64,000 nt of DNA from Oscillospiraceae bacterium (GCA_015066005.1 SVPF01000003.1:1-64000); one strand, 5' to 3'; counted from the stretch's first letter, positions 28,666 to 38,842 are shown. A program made the numbers and translations. The notes: generated by a model not told the origin, from the sequence alone.

Positions 28666-31065
28666 TTAATTACTTACACGATTTACATTAGGTTTGGCTT
28701 CACTAAAATAAACCTTTTCGGTTTTTTCTTCACGCTTGTCACTTAAAAGCACACAATCAATAATTTGTGAAACATTGGTAACAGGCACAAATTTTACCTT
28801 TTCAAGTACAAGTGGGTCAACCTCATCCAAATCGGGTAAATTTTCTTTAGGAATATAAACGGTGTTAACACCGCCGCGGTATGCCGCCATTGCTTTTTCA
28901 CGAAGACCGCCGATAGCGGTAACGCGGCCGCGAAGGGTTACTTCGCCCGTCATTGCAACATCACGCTTGATTTTGCAGTCAGTAAGCGCCGAAACAAGTG
29001 CCGTTACCATTGTAACACCTGCTGAGGGACCGTCCTTTGGCACAGCAGCTTCGGTAGCGTGAATATGAATATCCTTATTCTTATAAAAAGAAGCATCAAT
29101 GTTAAATTTGTCAGCATTGGCACGAACATAGCTTACCGCTGTCTTGGCAGATTCCTTCATAACCTCACCCAACGAGCCTGTAAGCTCAATTTTGCCACTG
29201 CCTTCCATAACCGAAACCTCAAGCTGCATAATTTCGCCGCCAACAGCAGTCCAGGCAAGGCCGTTAATAATGCCAACCTCGTCCTGTGGTAAAATAACCT
29301 CGGGCTTATATTTACGCTTTCCGAGCATTTTTTCAACATCAGTATCTTTAATATTTATTTTGTCAATATTGCCTTCGGCTATCATTTTAGCAGACTTACG
29401 GCAAAGAGATGCTATCGCACGCTCAAGCTTTCTGACACCTGCTTCACGGGTGTAAAAATCAATTAATGAATAAAGCGCACTATCACTAAACTTAATTTGC
29501 TTTTTATCAAGACCGTGACGTGAGGTTTGTTTTGGAACAAGGTGCTTTTTAGCAATTTGAAGCTTTTCTTCCCTTGTGTAGCTTGCAATATCAATAACTT
29601 CCATACGGTCTAAAAGGGGTGCGGGAATTGTATCTGCCGTGTTAGCAGTAGCAATAAACACAGCACGGCTTAAATCGTAAGGAATTTCAATATAATGGTC
29701 AACAAAGGCGCTGTTTTGTTCGGCATCTAACACTTCAAGTAAAGCGGATGCAGGGTCACCCTTATAGTCATTACCAAGCTTGTCAACCTCATCAAGCAAA
29801 ATCAGTGGGTTACCGCTTCCCGACTGCTTTACAGCGTTAATAATTTTGCCGGGCATAGCACCCACATAGGTTTTTCTGTGTCCCCTGATTTCAGCCTCAT
29901 CTCTTACACCGCCAAGCGATATACGAGCAAATTTTCTGCCCATACATTCAGCAACGGTTTTTGCAATTGAGGTTTTACCGACACCTGGTGGACCGATAAG
30001 ACAAATAATTTGGCCCTTAAGGTCAGGCGCAAGGGTATAAACCGATAAAAGCTCAAGTATGCGGTCCTTAACCTTTTGCATACCGTAAATATCGCGGTCC
30101 AAAATTTTTGCTGCTCTTTTAATATCGTTATTGGTTTTGGTTACAGCATTCCAAGGAAGCTCAATACAGGTATCAAGATAATTGCGTTCAACCGTGCCCT
30201 CGTGCGAGCCTGACGGCATTTTTGCGAGCTTAAACACGTGCGAATGAAGCTTTTCTTTAACGCTATCATCAGCACAAAGTGAATCAATTTTGGTGTGATA
30301 AGCATCAATTTCATCTGCTTCATCATTACCGTAAAGCTCGGAATTGATTGCTTTTATTTGCTCACGCAAATAATATTCCTTTTGGTTTTCATCAATTGCC
30401 GCACGCGCTTTTGCATTGATTTTTTTATCAATTTCGTTAATTTCACGCTCTTTTTGAAGCATTTCAATTAAAATTTTAGCGCGGTTAGGAATGGAGGATT
30501 GCTCTAAAACATATTGCTTATCATCAAAGGGTACATTTACACCCGAAGCAACAGCATCACAAATATAGCCAAGGTCATCACTGTTTTCAACAATAACGGG
30601 CAAATCAGGTGTAACATTTATACCCGAAACAACATACTTTAAAAATTCGTTTCTGACACGCCTTAAAAGTGTTTCAATATAAACCGCACGGTTTAATAGG
30701 GGCTTGTCATTAACGGGCAAAATACTGCAAGCATAGCAGTTATCAAGCATTCTAAAATCGTAATGTCTTGCCCTGTAAAGACCTTCAACCAAAACCTTGG
30801 TTAAATCCTCCGAAACCTTTAAAATTTGCTTAACACGAACCACACAGCCAATTTCATACAAATCATCAGCCTCGGGCTCGTCAACATAAAAATTCTTTTG
30901 AGTAACTAAATAAATCAATTCGTTTCTTTCCATTGCGCGCCTTAAGGCGTTAATTGACCTTTTGCGGCCAACATCAAAGCTTAAGGTTGTTTTTGGAAAG
31001 GCAACCAGTCCCCTTAAGGGAATAACCAGCATTTGATTTATTCTTTCATTTTCGCTAACAGACAT
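28666..31065 (-). CDS. lon: ATP-dependent endopeptidase La (Lon)
   Basis: CLIGPPGVGKTSIAKTVAE, KDGPSAGVTMVTALVSAL. Confidence 0.98.
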   Translation of the reverse strand: MSVSENERINQMLVIPLRGLVAFPKTTLSFDVGRKRSINALRRAMERNELIYLVTQKNFYVDEPEADDLYEIGCVVRVKQILKVSEDLTKVLVEGLYRARHYDFRMLDNCYACSILPVNDKPLLNRAVYIETLLRRVRNEFLKYVVSGINVTPDLPVIVENSDDLGYICDAVASGVNVPFDDKQYVLEQSSIPNRAKILIEMLQKEREINEIDKKINAKARAAIDENQKEYYLREQIKAINSELYGNDEADEIDAYHTKIDSLCADDSVKEKLHSHVFKLAKMPSGSHEGTVERNYLDTCIELPWNAVTKTNNDIKRAAKILDRDIYGMQKVKDRILELLSVYTLAPDLKGQIICLIGPPGVGKTSIAKTVAECMGRKFARISLGGVRDEAEIRGHRKTYVGAMPGKIINAVKQSGSGNPLILLDEVDKLGNDYKGDPASALLEVLDAEQNSAFVDHYIEIPYDLSRAVFIATANTADTIPAPLLDRMEVIDIASYTREEKLQIAKKHLVPKQTSRHGLDKKQIKFSDSALYSLIDFYTREAGVRKLERAIASLCRKSAKMIAEGNIDKINIKDTDVEKMLGKRKYKPEVILPQDEVGIINGLAWTAVGGEIMQLEVSVMEGSGKIELTGSLGEVMKESAKTAVSYVRANADKFNIDASFYKNKDIHIHATEAAVPKDGPSAGVTMVTALVSALTDCKIKRDVAMTGEVTLRGRVTAIGGLREKAMAAYRGGVNTVYIPKENLPDLDEVDPLVLEKVKFVPVTNVSQIIDCVLLSDKREEKTEKVYFSEAKPNVNRVSN

Positions 31066-31074
31066 TTTTTCTCC

Positions 31075-31677
31075 TTATTTCCAGGAATTAGTTTTATACA
31101 TTGCGGTGGCGTAAAGCTCGCCCTCTTGGAAGACAAACACAACGGTTTTTTCTTCAATCTCAGTAGTTAAGGCTGTGCCGCTAGATAAATAATCGGCAAA
31201 AAAGATACTGCCCTCGGTAATATCGGTTTCGGTAAATTCAATGCTTGCCATAGCATTTTTAACCTCGTAAATAAAGGTGCCCATTTTAAATCCAAAGGCA
31301 TCACCAAAGGTTACAATGCAGGAAATACCCTTTTTTTCTTCGGCTTTTTTATATAAATAATATTTACTGCCGTTATCCAAAAGAACATAATCGCCCTCAT
31401 CACTAACATTGAAGTAAATTTCTTCTTGATAATGGTCGTGGTCATGGTCGGCACTGTTGTGTGGATCATTTGATAAAAATTCATCATATTCAGCCTGTAA
31501 TTCAGACTGAACCTTATCACATTTAGTGCCCAGCTTATATGGCATTTCAGGTATTTGACCAAGACCCACATAATAATCCAAATCAACCTTATCGTTTGTT
31601 TTCTTGCTTTTTTCACCACAAGCAGCAAATGAAAGGGTTAAAAGTAAACACAGTAAAAATGCAAATAATTTTTTCAT
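31075..31677 (-). CDS. putative lipoprotein with His/Asp-rich segment
   Basis: MKKLFAFLLCLLLTLSFAACGEK lipobox; SADHDHDHYQEE. Confidence 0.65.
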   Translation of the reverse strand: MKKLFAFLLCLLLTLSFAACGEKSKKTNDKVDLDYYVGLGQIPEMPYKLGTKCDKVQSELQAEYDEFLSNDPHNSADHDHDHYQEEIYFNVSDEGDYVLLDNGSKYYLYKKAEEKKGISCIVTFGDAFGFKMGTFIYEVKNAMASIEFTETDITEGSIFFADYLSSGTALTTEIEEKTVVFVFQEGELYATAMYKTNSWK

Positions 31678-31689
31678 AAAATCACCAAA

Positions 31690-33138
31690 TCAGTTTTTAT
31701 TTAACTTCCTTAAAAGGTCATTTCTCAAATTCCATAAATCTTCCGAAAGGTCAACATAATATGCGTGGGGATTTTCAAAACGTTTAACCTCATCCCACAT
31801 AGAATCAACCTGTTCCTTACAATAAGCCGCAATTTCAGAAACCGAAGGACTTTCATAAACCTGCCTTCCCTTTTCAAAAATTTTAACCTGAAGCTTTTTA
31901 GCAACAAAGTTTGTAACAACCTTGCGCTTCCAGGTGTGAACAGGGTCAAAAATTTCGTAAGGCTCGGTGCTGTCAATTTTTTCGTAATTTAAAGTAATTA
32001 CATCGGCAATAGCCTTGCCTGTATCCTTATCATAAAGGCGCCACGGAATTTTAATACCGGGTAAGGTGATTTTAGCGGTATTCTCGCTAATTTTAATTTT
32101 GGGAATAACCTCGCCGTTCTTTTCCAAAGCGGCAAGCTTATAAACACCGCCGAAAACAGCCTCGCTTGAAGCGGTAATAAGGCGTTCACCTACACCGTAG
32201 GAATCAACCTTAGCGCCTTGCGCTATCATATCGCGTATAAGGTGCTCGTCCAACGAGTTTGAAACACAAATCTTACAGTCACTATAGCCTGCATCATCAA
32301 GCATTTTACGGGCTTTTTTAGAAAGATATGTAATATCGCCACTGTCAATACGAATACCTACAGGGCGCTTGCCAAGCGGTTTTAAAACTTCATCAAAAAC
32401 CTTAATTGCATTAGGAATACCCGATTTTAAAACATTGTAGGTATCAACCAGCAATAGACAGCTATCGGGATATTTTTCGGCATAGGTTTTAAAGGCGGTA
32501 TATTCATCCTTAAAAAGCTGTACCCAGCTGTGTGCCATTGTGCCTGATGCTTTAACCCCAAAATCCTTAGCGGTTAAAACGCAAGAGGTACCAACAGCGC
32601 CGCCTATAATTGCCGCACGGGCGCCGTAATATGAAGCACCGCTTCCGTGCGCACGGCGTGCGCCGAATTCCATAACAGGCTTACCCTGAGCAGCACGAAC
32701 AATACGGTTAGCCTTTGTGGCAATAAGTGACTGGTGGTTAATTGTAACAAGCAGCATTGTTTCAAGCATTAAAGCCTGCATTGCATTACCTCTTACGGTA
32801 ACAATAGGCTCGTGTGGGAAAATAACCGTACCCTCAGGTACTGCCCAAACATCACAGTCGAACTTAAAATCCTTAAGATAATCAATAAATTCATCACAAA
32901 AAAGATTAAGTGACTTTAAGTATTCAATATCCTCATCATCAAAATGCAAATCGTTCATATATTCGATTAACTGCTCAACGCCCGCCATAATGGCATAACC
33001 GCCCTTGTCGGGCACACGGCGGAAGAACATATCAAAATATGTAACGGTATCACGCATATCGCTTGTAAAAATACCGTTTGCCATTGTCATTTCGTAAAGG
33101 TCCATCAGCATTGTTAAATTTAAACTTTTATTTTTCAT
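31690..33138 (-). CDS. pncB: nicotinate phosphoribosyltransferase
   Basis: LNLTMLMDLYEMTMANGIF; FGARRAHG; GIRIDSGDITYLSK. Confidence 0.95.
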   Translation of the reverse strand: MKNKSLNLTMLMDLYEMTMANGIFTSDMRDTVTYFDMFFRRVPDKGGYAIMAGVEQLIEYMNDLHFDDEDIEYLKSLNLFCDEFIDYLKDFKFDCDVWAVPEGTVIFPHEPIVTVRGNAMQALMLETMLLVTINHQSLIATKANRIVRAAQGKPVMEFGARRAHGSGASYYGARAAIIGGAVGTSCVLTAKDFGVKASGTMAHSWVQLFKDEYTAFKTYAEKYPDSCLLLVDTYNVLKSGIPNAIKVFDEVLKPLGKRPVGIRIDSGDITYLSKKARKMLDDAGYSDCKICVSNSLDEHLIRDMIAQGAKVDSYGVGERLITASSEAVFGGVYKLAALEKNGEVIPKIKISENTAKITLPGIKIPWRLYDKDTGKAIADVITLNYEKIDSTEPYEIFDPVHTWKRKVVTNFVAKKLQVKIFEKGRQVYESPSVSEIAAYCKEQVDSMWDEVKRFENPHAYYVDLSEDLWNLRNDLLRKLNKN

Positions 33139-33148
33139 TTTAATCACC

Positions 33149-34837
33149 TTACATCTTTTCGGGAGCATCAATTTTCATAAGATTTAAAACATTTTTAATT
33201 GTAACTGCCGTTGCGGCACAAAGTGAAAGACGTGCCTGTGTTAATTTTTCATCCTCACCCTTTACCCTGCAGGCAGAATAGAATTTATGGAATTTTGTTG
33301 CAAGCTCCTGCACATAGTGGGTAATTTTTGCAGGGTCGTAAGCCTTAGCTGAAGCAATAATTTCATCAGTAAGGGCGGCGATGTGTAAAATAAGCTCACG
33401 TTCCTCGGAGGCGGTTAATAGCATAAGCTCATCCACAGAAGCAGGGTTATTCTTAATTCCCTCACCCTCTAAGTTGCGAAGAATACTGCAAATACGGGCG
33501 TAAGCGTACTGAACATAGTAAACAGGGTTTGAGTTTGATTCGTTTACAGCTAAGTCCAAATCAAAATCAAAATGGCTGTTAGGCTCACGCAAATTAAAGA
33601 AGAAGCGTGCCGCATCAATCGGAACCTCATCCAAAAGGGTTACAAGGGTAATAGCCTTACCCGAACGCTTAGAAGCCTTAATAACCTCGCCGTCACGAAC
33701 AAGTCGAACCATTTGCATAAGCACAACGTCCAAGCGGTCAGCATCTACACCAAGTGCTGTTAAAGCGGCTTTAAGGCGCGGAACATAACCGTGGTGGTCA
33801 GCACCTAAAATGTCAATAGCCTTGTCAAAATTACGGGTTACAAGCTTATTGTAGTGGTAAGCAATATCGGGCACAACATAGGTAGGAACACCGTTTGCAC
33901 GAACAAGAACAAAGTCCTTATCGCAGCCGAATTCAGTAGCCTTAAACCATAAAGCCTCCTCATTTTCATAGGTGTAACCGCTTTGCTTTAAAAGCTCAAT
34001 AATACGTGTGGTTTCACCGTTGTTATGAAGGGTGCTTTCCTTAAACCAGGTGTCATACTTAATGCGGTATTTGCCAAGGTCATCCTCAAGACCCTGAATA
34101 TTCTTAGGAAGTGCAAATTCAACAAGGGCTGCTCTACGCTCGGTTTCAGCCTTTTCTACAAAGCAATCCCCGTGAATTTCAGCAAAGGCTTTTGCATGGT
34201 TAACAATGTCTTCGCCGTGGTAGCTGTCTTCAGGCATTTCAATGCCTTCCTTATAAAGCTGTAAATACCTTAAATCAAGCGATAAGGCAAACTTGTTAAT
34301 TTGGTTGCCTGCATCATTTATATAAAATTCACGCTCGGTGTAATAGCCTGCGGCATCCATAACAGCGGCAAGACAGTCACCCAAAGCGCCACCACGCGCA
34401 TTACCGATGTGCATAGGACCTGTGGGATTTGCCGAAACAAACTCGACAAGTACACGCTTGCCTTCACCAAAATTGCTGCGGCCGTAAGCTTCACCCTTGT
34501 TTTCAACATCTAAAACAATGTCGGCATAATATTTTTGCGATAAATAAAAATTGATAAAGCCGGGACCTGCAATTTCGTACTTTTCAATATAGGTTCCTTC
34601 AAAATCAGCATTAGCCATCAAAATTTCGGCAATTTGGCGGGGTGCCTTTTTAAAAAGACGCGACCATACCATTGCGGCATTAACGGCATAGTCACCGTTT
34701 GCGCGGTCCTTCGGTACCTCAATTGTAAAATCGCGAAGCTCGGCGCTTTCCAAAACACCGTCACTTATCGCTTTATTTGCAGCACCGAAAATTAAATTTT
34801 TAATTTGTTCCTTTGCATTTGCTACTACGATAGACAT
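33149..34837 (-). CDS. argS: arginine--tRNA ligase
   Basis: EFVSANPTGPMHIGNARGGALGD. Confidence 0.98.
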   Translation of the reverse strand: MSIVVANAKEQIKNLIFGAANKAISDGVLESAELRDFTIEVPKDRANGDYAVNAAMVWSRLFKKAPRQIAEILMANADFEGTYIEKYEIAGPGFINFYLSQKYYADIVLDVENKGEAYGRSNFGEGKRVLVEFVSANPTGPMHIGNARGGALGDCLAAVMDAAGYYTEREFYINDAGNQINKFALSLDLRYLQLYKEGIEMPEDSYHGEDIVNHAKAFAEIHGDCFVEKAETERRAALVEFALPKNIQGLEDDLGKYRIKYDTWFKESTLHNNGETTRIIELLKQSGYTYENEEALWFKATEFGCDKDFVLVRANGVPTYVVPDIAYHYNKLVTRNFDKAIDILGADHHGYVPRLKAALTALGVDADRLDVVLMQMVRLVRDGEVIKASKRSGKAITLVTLLDEVPIDAARFFFNLREPNSHFDFDLDLAVNESNSNPVYYVQYAYARICSILRNLEGEGIKNNPASVDELMLLTASEERELILHIAALTDEIIASAKAYDPAKITHYVQELATKFHKFYSACRVKGEDEKLTQARLSLCAATAVTIKNVLNLMKIDAPEKM

Positions 34838-35266
34838 TTAATTAACCTCTCTAACAGAAATATTAACTTTATTACGGCTTAAAAGCTTTGCATCAGCATC
34901 AATAAGATAAGTAATTGCAACGCTTCCGCCATTTTCATTTAAATTGGATAAAACCTTTTCACCAAAAATGCCAAGTAATAAATCCCCAACGGGTGTAGAA
35001 TAAAAACAGCTTGTTCTTACCCCTTTTTCAATTACCATTCGGCTGTTATATGAACCCTTACGTTGTAAAACAACAGTATTATCGGGCTTAACATACAAGG
35101 TAGTTTTAATCTGCCCTTCAACATCTAAAAGACCGCTTTCATCATAGCTGATAAAATAGCTTCCATCCTTCATACCGAAGCGCCCGTCGGTTGAAAATTC
35201 AATAGAATCACTTTGACCGTCAAGCGACTGCTCGGTTTTAATTTCAATAATTACATCCTTAATCAT
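34838..35266 (-). CDS. YwiB/DUF1934 family protein
   Basis: 142 aa beta-rich protein directly upstream of argS, conserved synteny. Confidence 0.75.
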   Translation of the reverse strand: MIKDVIIEIKTEQSLDGQSDSIEFSTDGRFGMKDGSYFISYDESGLLDVEGQIKTTLYVKPDNTVVLQRKGSYNSRMVIEKGVRTSCFYSTPVGDLLLGIFGEKVLSNLNENGGSVAITYLIDADAKLLSRNKVNISVREVN

Positions 35267-36081
35267 AAATTGTTAATATCAACCTTTTGAACTTTATTAC
35301 CGTCAACATCACGGCCAAGCAAAATTGAAGCTTGCTTTACAAACGAATCGGGCTTATCGCTTACATAAAAGCTGTGCTCGCCCTCTTTATCAGAATTATT
35401 TTCAATTCCCTGCTCGTTTAAAAATTGATTAACAGCCTCGGCCGTGGCAACACCTGCGTTTATAAGGGTTACGCTGTCACCCAAAATTTTTTCAATAGCC
35501 TCACTTAAAATTGGGTAATGGGTACAGCCCAAAATTAAGGTATCAGCCCCAAATTCAAAAACAGGCTTTAAATAACGGCTTACCGTTTCAAGCACAACAA
35601 TATCATCCGATGAATACCAGCCCTCTTCAACAAGGGGGACAAACAATGTACAGCTTTGGTTTAAAACCTTAGCATTTGGCATCAGACTTAAAATTTCCTT
35701 TTCATGCTGTCGGCTTTTTACTGTCGCATTTGTGCCAATTACAGCAATTTTACCGTTTTTTGTTGCCCTTACTGCAGCTTTAGCCGCATGGGAAACAACC
35801 TCAAAAAAAGGAACGGGCAATTCGTCAGCAGTGTCAGCCGCAACGCTTGATACCGTGCCGCATGCCGCAATTATAAGCTTAACATCACGGCTAAGCAAAA
35901 AGCGTTCATCCTGCCTTGCATACTTTTTAATAGTTTCAACACTTCTGGTGCCGTAAGGCACACGACCTGTATCACCAAAATATATAATATCCTCATTCGG
36001 TAAGGTGTTAAACAGCTCACGAACGACCGTTAAACCGCCTAAACCTGAATCAAACACGCCAATTGCTCGATTATCGGACAC
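35263..36081 (-). CDS. murI: glutamate racemase
   Basis: RAIGVFDSGLGGLTVVREL, IYFGDTGRVPYG, LGCTHYPIL. Confidence 0.97.
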   Translation of the reverse strand: MSDNRAIGVFDSGLGGLTVVRELFNTLPNEDIIYFGDTGRVPYGTRSVETIKKYARQDERFLLSRDVKLIIAACGTVSSVAADTADELPVPFFEVVSHAAKAAVRATKNGKIAVIGTNATVKSRQHEKEILSLMPNAKVLNQSCTLFVPLVEEGWYSSDDIVVLETVSRYLKPVFEFGADTLILGCTHYPILSEAIEKILGDSVTLINAGVATAEAVNQFLNEQGIENNSDKEGEHSFYVSDKPDSFVKQASILLGRDVDGNKVQKVDINNL

Positions 36082-36152
36082 AATAGCATCTCCTTACATA
36101 GATATTCAATTTATCATACCATATTTTACTTATATAATCAATATTTAAATGC

Positions 36153-36182
36153 AAAAAACGCCCGATTTTCTCGAGCGTTTTT
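36153..36182 (-). terminator. intrinsic terminator after the xerD-like gene
   Basis: AAAAACGCTCGA/TCGGGCGTTTTT hairpin on the minus strand. Confidence 0.75.
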
Positions 36183-37068
36183 ACTTTGCAAGCGGATGAA
36201 ACTTAGCATAATTAGATGTATATTTGTTTTTTATGTATTGCGCATAAATTTGTGTCGATGAAATATCGCTATGGCCAAGCATTTCTTTAATGTCCTGAAG
36301 CCGTGCACCGTTTTCAAGCAAATGAGCCGCAAAGCTATGACGAAGAGTATGGGGTGTGATTTCCTCCTTAATACCCGCTTCGGCCGCATAATGCTTTATG
36401 AGCTTCCAAAAGCCTTGCCGTGACATTGGTGCGCCGTTCATATTGGTAAACAGCTTGTCCTGTTCAACTTCCAAAACAATTGCGGGACGGACATTTAGAA
36501 GATATTCCGTAACCGATTTTACAGCTGCAGGATAAATCGGAATAATTCGTTCCTTTTTACCGTTTCTTAAATGCAAAATTCCAAGCTGTAAATTAAAATC
36601 ATTAACACTTAGCTCTAAAAGCTCAGAAACCTTAATGCCTGTTGCGTATAAAAGCTCAAGCATTGCTTTATCACGAATAGATTTATAATCATCCCCCGAA
36701 GGCTGTGATAAAAGTAAAACAACATCCGATGCATCTAACACACCGGGAAGCTTTTTAGAAACCTTGTTTTTAGCTGCCGCTAAAACCGGATTTTCGTTAA
36801 CAATACCAATGCTTATAAGGAACCTGAAAAAAGCGCGGATTGACGCTGTAATTCTTGCCTTGGTGGCGTCGGATTTTTTCTCATTAGTGAGATATTCAAG
36901 ATAACTGTTAATTGTAGCGGTTTTTACTTTTTGAACGGAATTAATTTTTAAAGAGGAGCAAAAATCGGAAAACTGAAGCAAATCGCGAACATAGGATTCA
37001 ACGGTATTTTTAGAAGATTTTTTATCAACAATTAAATACTGCTTAAACGCTTCAATTTGCTTTTTCAT
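36181..37068 (-). CDS. xerD: XerC/XerD-type tyrosine recombinase
   Basis: HTLRHSFAAHLLENGARLQDIKEMLGHSDISSTQIYAQY; directly downstream of spoIIM. Confidence 0.92.
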   Translation of the reverse strand: MKKQIEAFKQYLIVDKKSSKNTVESYVRDLLQFSDFCSSLKINSVQKVKTATINSYLEYLTNEKKSDATKARITASIRAFFRFLISIGIVNENPVLAAAKNKVSKKLPGVLDASDVVLLLSQPSGDDYKSIRDKAMLELLYATGIKVSELLELSVNDFNLQLGILHLRNGKKERIIPIYPAAVKSVTEYLLNVRPAIVLEVEQDKLFTNMNGAPMSRQGFWKLIKHYAAEAGIKEEITPHTLRHSFAAHLLENGARLQDIKEMLGHSDISSTQIYAQYIKNKYTSNYAKFHPLAK

Positions 37069-37086
37069 TTTTGCACCTCCTAAAAT

Positions 37087-37716
37087 TTAAAATTCAAAAA
37101 ATCTTAACATACTTACTGCTGTTAACCCATCAACCAAAGCAGCACTGATACTGCCAAGGGTTAAAAACAAAAACTTTAACGAATAATCCTTAAACTGTAA
37201 AAACAAATCACACTGCATTCCGTTTGGTAAAGTAAGCCGCGCAATATTAAGCGAAAATATCATTGCATAACGTGCGGCGAAAATAAAGAAAACAATTAAC
37301 ACCAAGCTTGACGGTAAAAAAATCACGGCATTAAAGGCCACACCTTTAATAGCAAAGCTTGAATATAAGTAAGCCACGGCCGAGCCATAAAAAAAGCCGC
37401 AAAATGAAAGTGTTAACGGTACAGTAACCACACCAAAAAGTGTAGTGCCGGAAACAAACATAAGGAAAAACAGCAAAAGTGATTTTAAAAACGAATATAA
37501 AACAATTTTAAAAAACTTACTTTCCTGCCTGAATGAAACATAAAGAGAAAAAAACTTTTCGATTAAGTATGTAACAATTTTAAAATTATCAAACAGTGAA
37601 AGACCTAAGCATATTCCCAAAGCAATAAACAATACACCAATTAAAGAATAAGCATTTGTTTTTAAAAATTCAATTATTTGATATTTAGAAAAATTAAGCA
37701 CCTTTCCTCGTTGCAT
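37087..37716 (-). CDS. spoIIM: stage II sporulation protein M
   Basis: 209 aa multi-TM, IALGICLGLSLFD..., adjacent to xerD. Confidence 0.8.
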   Translation of the reverse strand: MQRGKVLNFSKYQIIEFLKTNAYSLIGVLFIALGICLGLSLFDNFKIVTYLIEKFFSLYVSFRQESKFFKIVLYSFLKSLLLFFLMFVSGTTLFGVVTVPLTLSFCGFFYGSAVAYLYSSFAIKGVAFNAVIFLPSSLVLIVFFIFAARYAMIFSLNIARLTLPNGMQCDLFLQFKDYSLKFLFLTLGSISAALVDGLTAVSMLRFFEF

Positions 37717-37861
37717 AATAACATCTCCTTTTACAAGAAAATATTATGCAAAGCGTGGACAAGATATGCCATTCAAGATATAGACAAATATTTAAGCTTT
37801 ACACAAGATATAGAGAAAAATAAAATATTATGTAAACTTTTTTGTGCAAGGACAAAAAAAC

Positions 37862-37884
37862 AGCGACACGAAAACCATGACGCT
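37862..37884 (-). terminator. terminator-like hairpin upstream of spoIIM
   Basis: Minus strand AGCGTCATGG-TTTT-CGTGTCGCT followed by GTTTTTTT. Confidence 0.6.
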
Positions 37885-37922
37885 AAATAACATAAAAAGC
37901 CTTAAATAAACCGTATATAATA

Positions 37923-37951
37923 TTTATACAATACTTTTCAAATTATGTCAA
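37923..37951 (-). promoter_or_regulatory. sigma-A type promoter upstream of the hairpin/spoIIM
   Basis: Minus strand TTGACA-N17-TATAAA. Confidence 0.7.
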
Positions 37952-38104
37952 CTATTATTTTTTCAATCTAAAAATGTTATGTTAACTATTTATGTAAACC
38001 ACACAAGATATGGATTTACTCTAATTATGTAAACCCAATTTATTGTAAAATAATGCTTTATTTTTTTATTAAAATATGTTATATTTATTTGTGGAGATGA
38101 TTAT

Positions 38105-38839
38105 ATGAAAAAAACTGCGATTATTACGGGCGCCTCTAAGGGTATTGGCGCCGCAACTGCAATTTTATTTGCGCAAAAGGGTTATAATGTTGTACTTAAC
38201 TATAACAACTCATACGAGTCCGCTTCCCTGCTCGCTCGTTCGCTTTCTCAAAACGGTTTTTCGGTTACACCGATTAAAGCAAATGTTGCTAACCGTTTGG
38301 AAGCCGAGCTTTTAATTAAGGAAGCACTTTACAAATACGGCAGCGTTGATGTAATTGTTAATAATGCGGGTGTTGCGTTTGAAGGTCTTATAACCGAAAC
38401 CGATGAAATTGACTTTGACCGCATTATTGATATAAACCTTAAGGGCACATTTAACTGCTGCAAGGCGGCCGCTCAGGTTATGATAAATCAAAAATCGGGT
38501 AAAATTATAAATGTTTCATCAATGTGGGGTCAGGTCGGGGCTTCCTGTGAGGTAGCTTATTCCGCTTCAAAGGCCGGTGTTATCGGTCTTACAAAAGCGC
38601 TTGCTAAAGAGCTTGCACCCTGCGGCATAACCGTAAATTCGGTAGCTCCGGGTATAATTGAAACATCAATGAATTCCAATTTAACTATTGAAGAGCTTTC
38701 CGACTTTGTCGAAACCGTTCCTCTTGGCAGAATGGGTACTGCCGAGGAGGTTGCGCAAGCTATATATTTCTTAGCAAGTGATCAAGCAGATTATATTACA
38801 GGTCAGGTTATCGGCATTAACGGCGGTTATGTAATTTAA
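38105..38839 (+). CDS. fabG: 3-oxoacyl-ACP reductase FabG-like SDR
   Basis: ITGASKGIGAATA, NNAG, YSASKAGVIGLTKALAKELA, GQVIGINGGYVI. Confidence 0.88.
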   Translation: MKKTAIITGASKGIGAATAILFAQKGYNVVLNYNNSYESASLLARSLSQNGFSVTPIKANVANRLEAELLIKEALYKYGSVDVIVNNAGVAFEGLITETDEIDFDRIIDINLKGTFNCCKAAAQVMINQKSGKIINVSSMWGQVGASCEVAYSASKAGVIGLTKALAKELAPCGITVNSVAPGIIETSMNSNLTIEELSDFVETVPLGRMGTAEEVAQAIYFLASDQADYITGQVIGINGGYVI

Positions 38840-38842
38840 GTA

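Larger units (their letters stand above)
37760..38034. repeat. intergenic cluster of two short repeat families: TTATGTNAAC x5 and CAAGATATRB x4
   Basis: TTATGT(A/C/T)AAC at 37828, 37943, 37977, 37990, 38025; CAAGATAT at 37760, 37774, 37804, 38004. Confidence 0.85.

Noticed and set aside
37678-37890. 70-aa plus-strand ORF in the spoIIM-fabG gap
   Set aside because: No family, poor start context, overlaps spoIIM start and the repeat array.
38708-38720. TTTGTCGAA Spo0A-box-like sequence
   Set aside because: Inside conserved fabG coding sequence; heptamer expected by chance in 64 kb.
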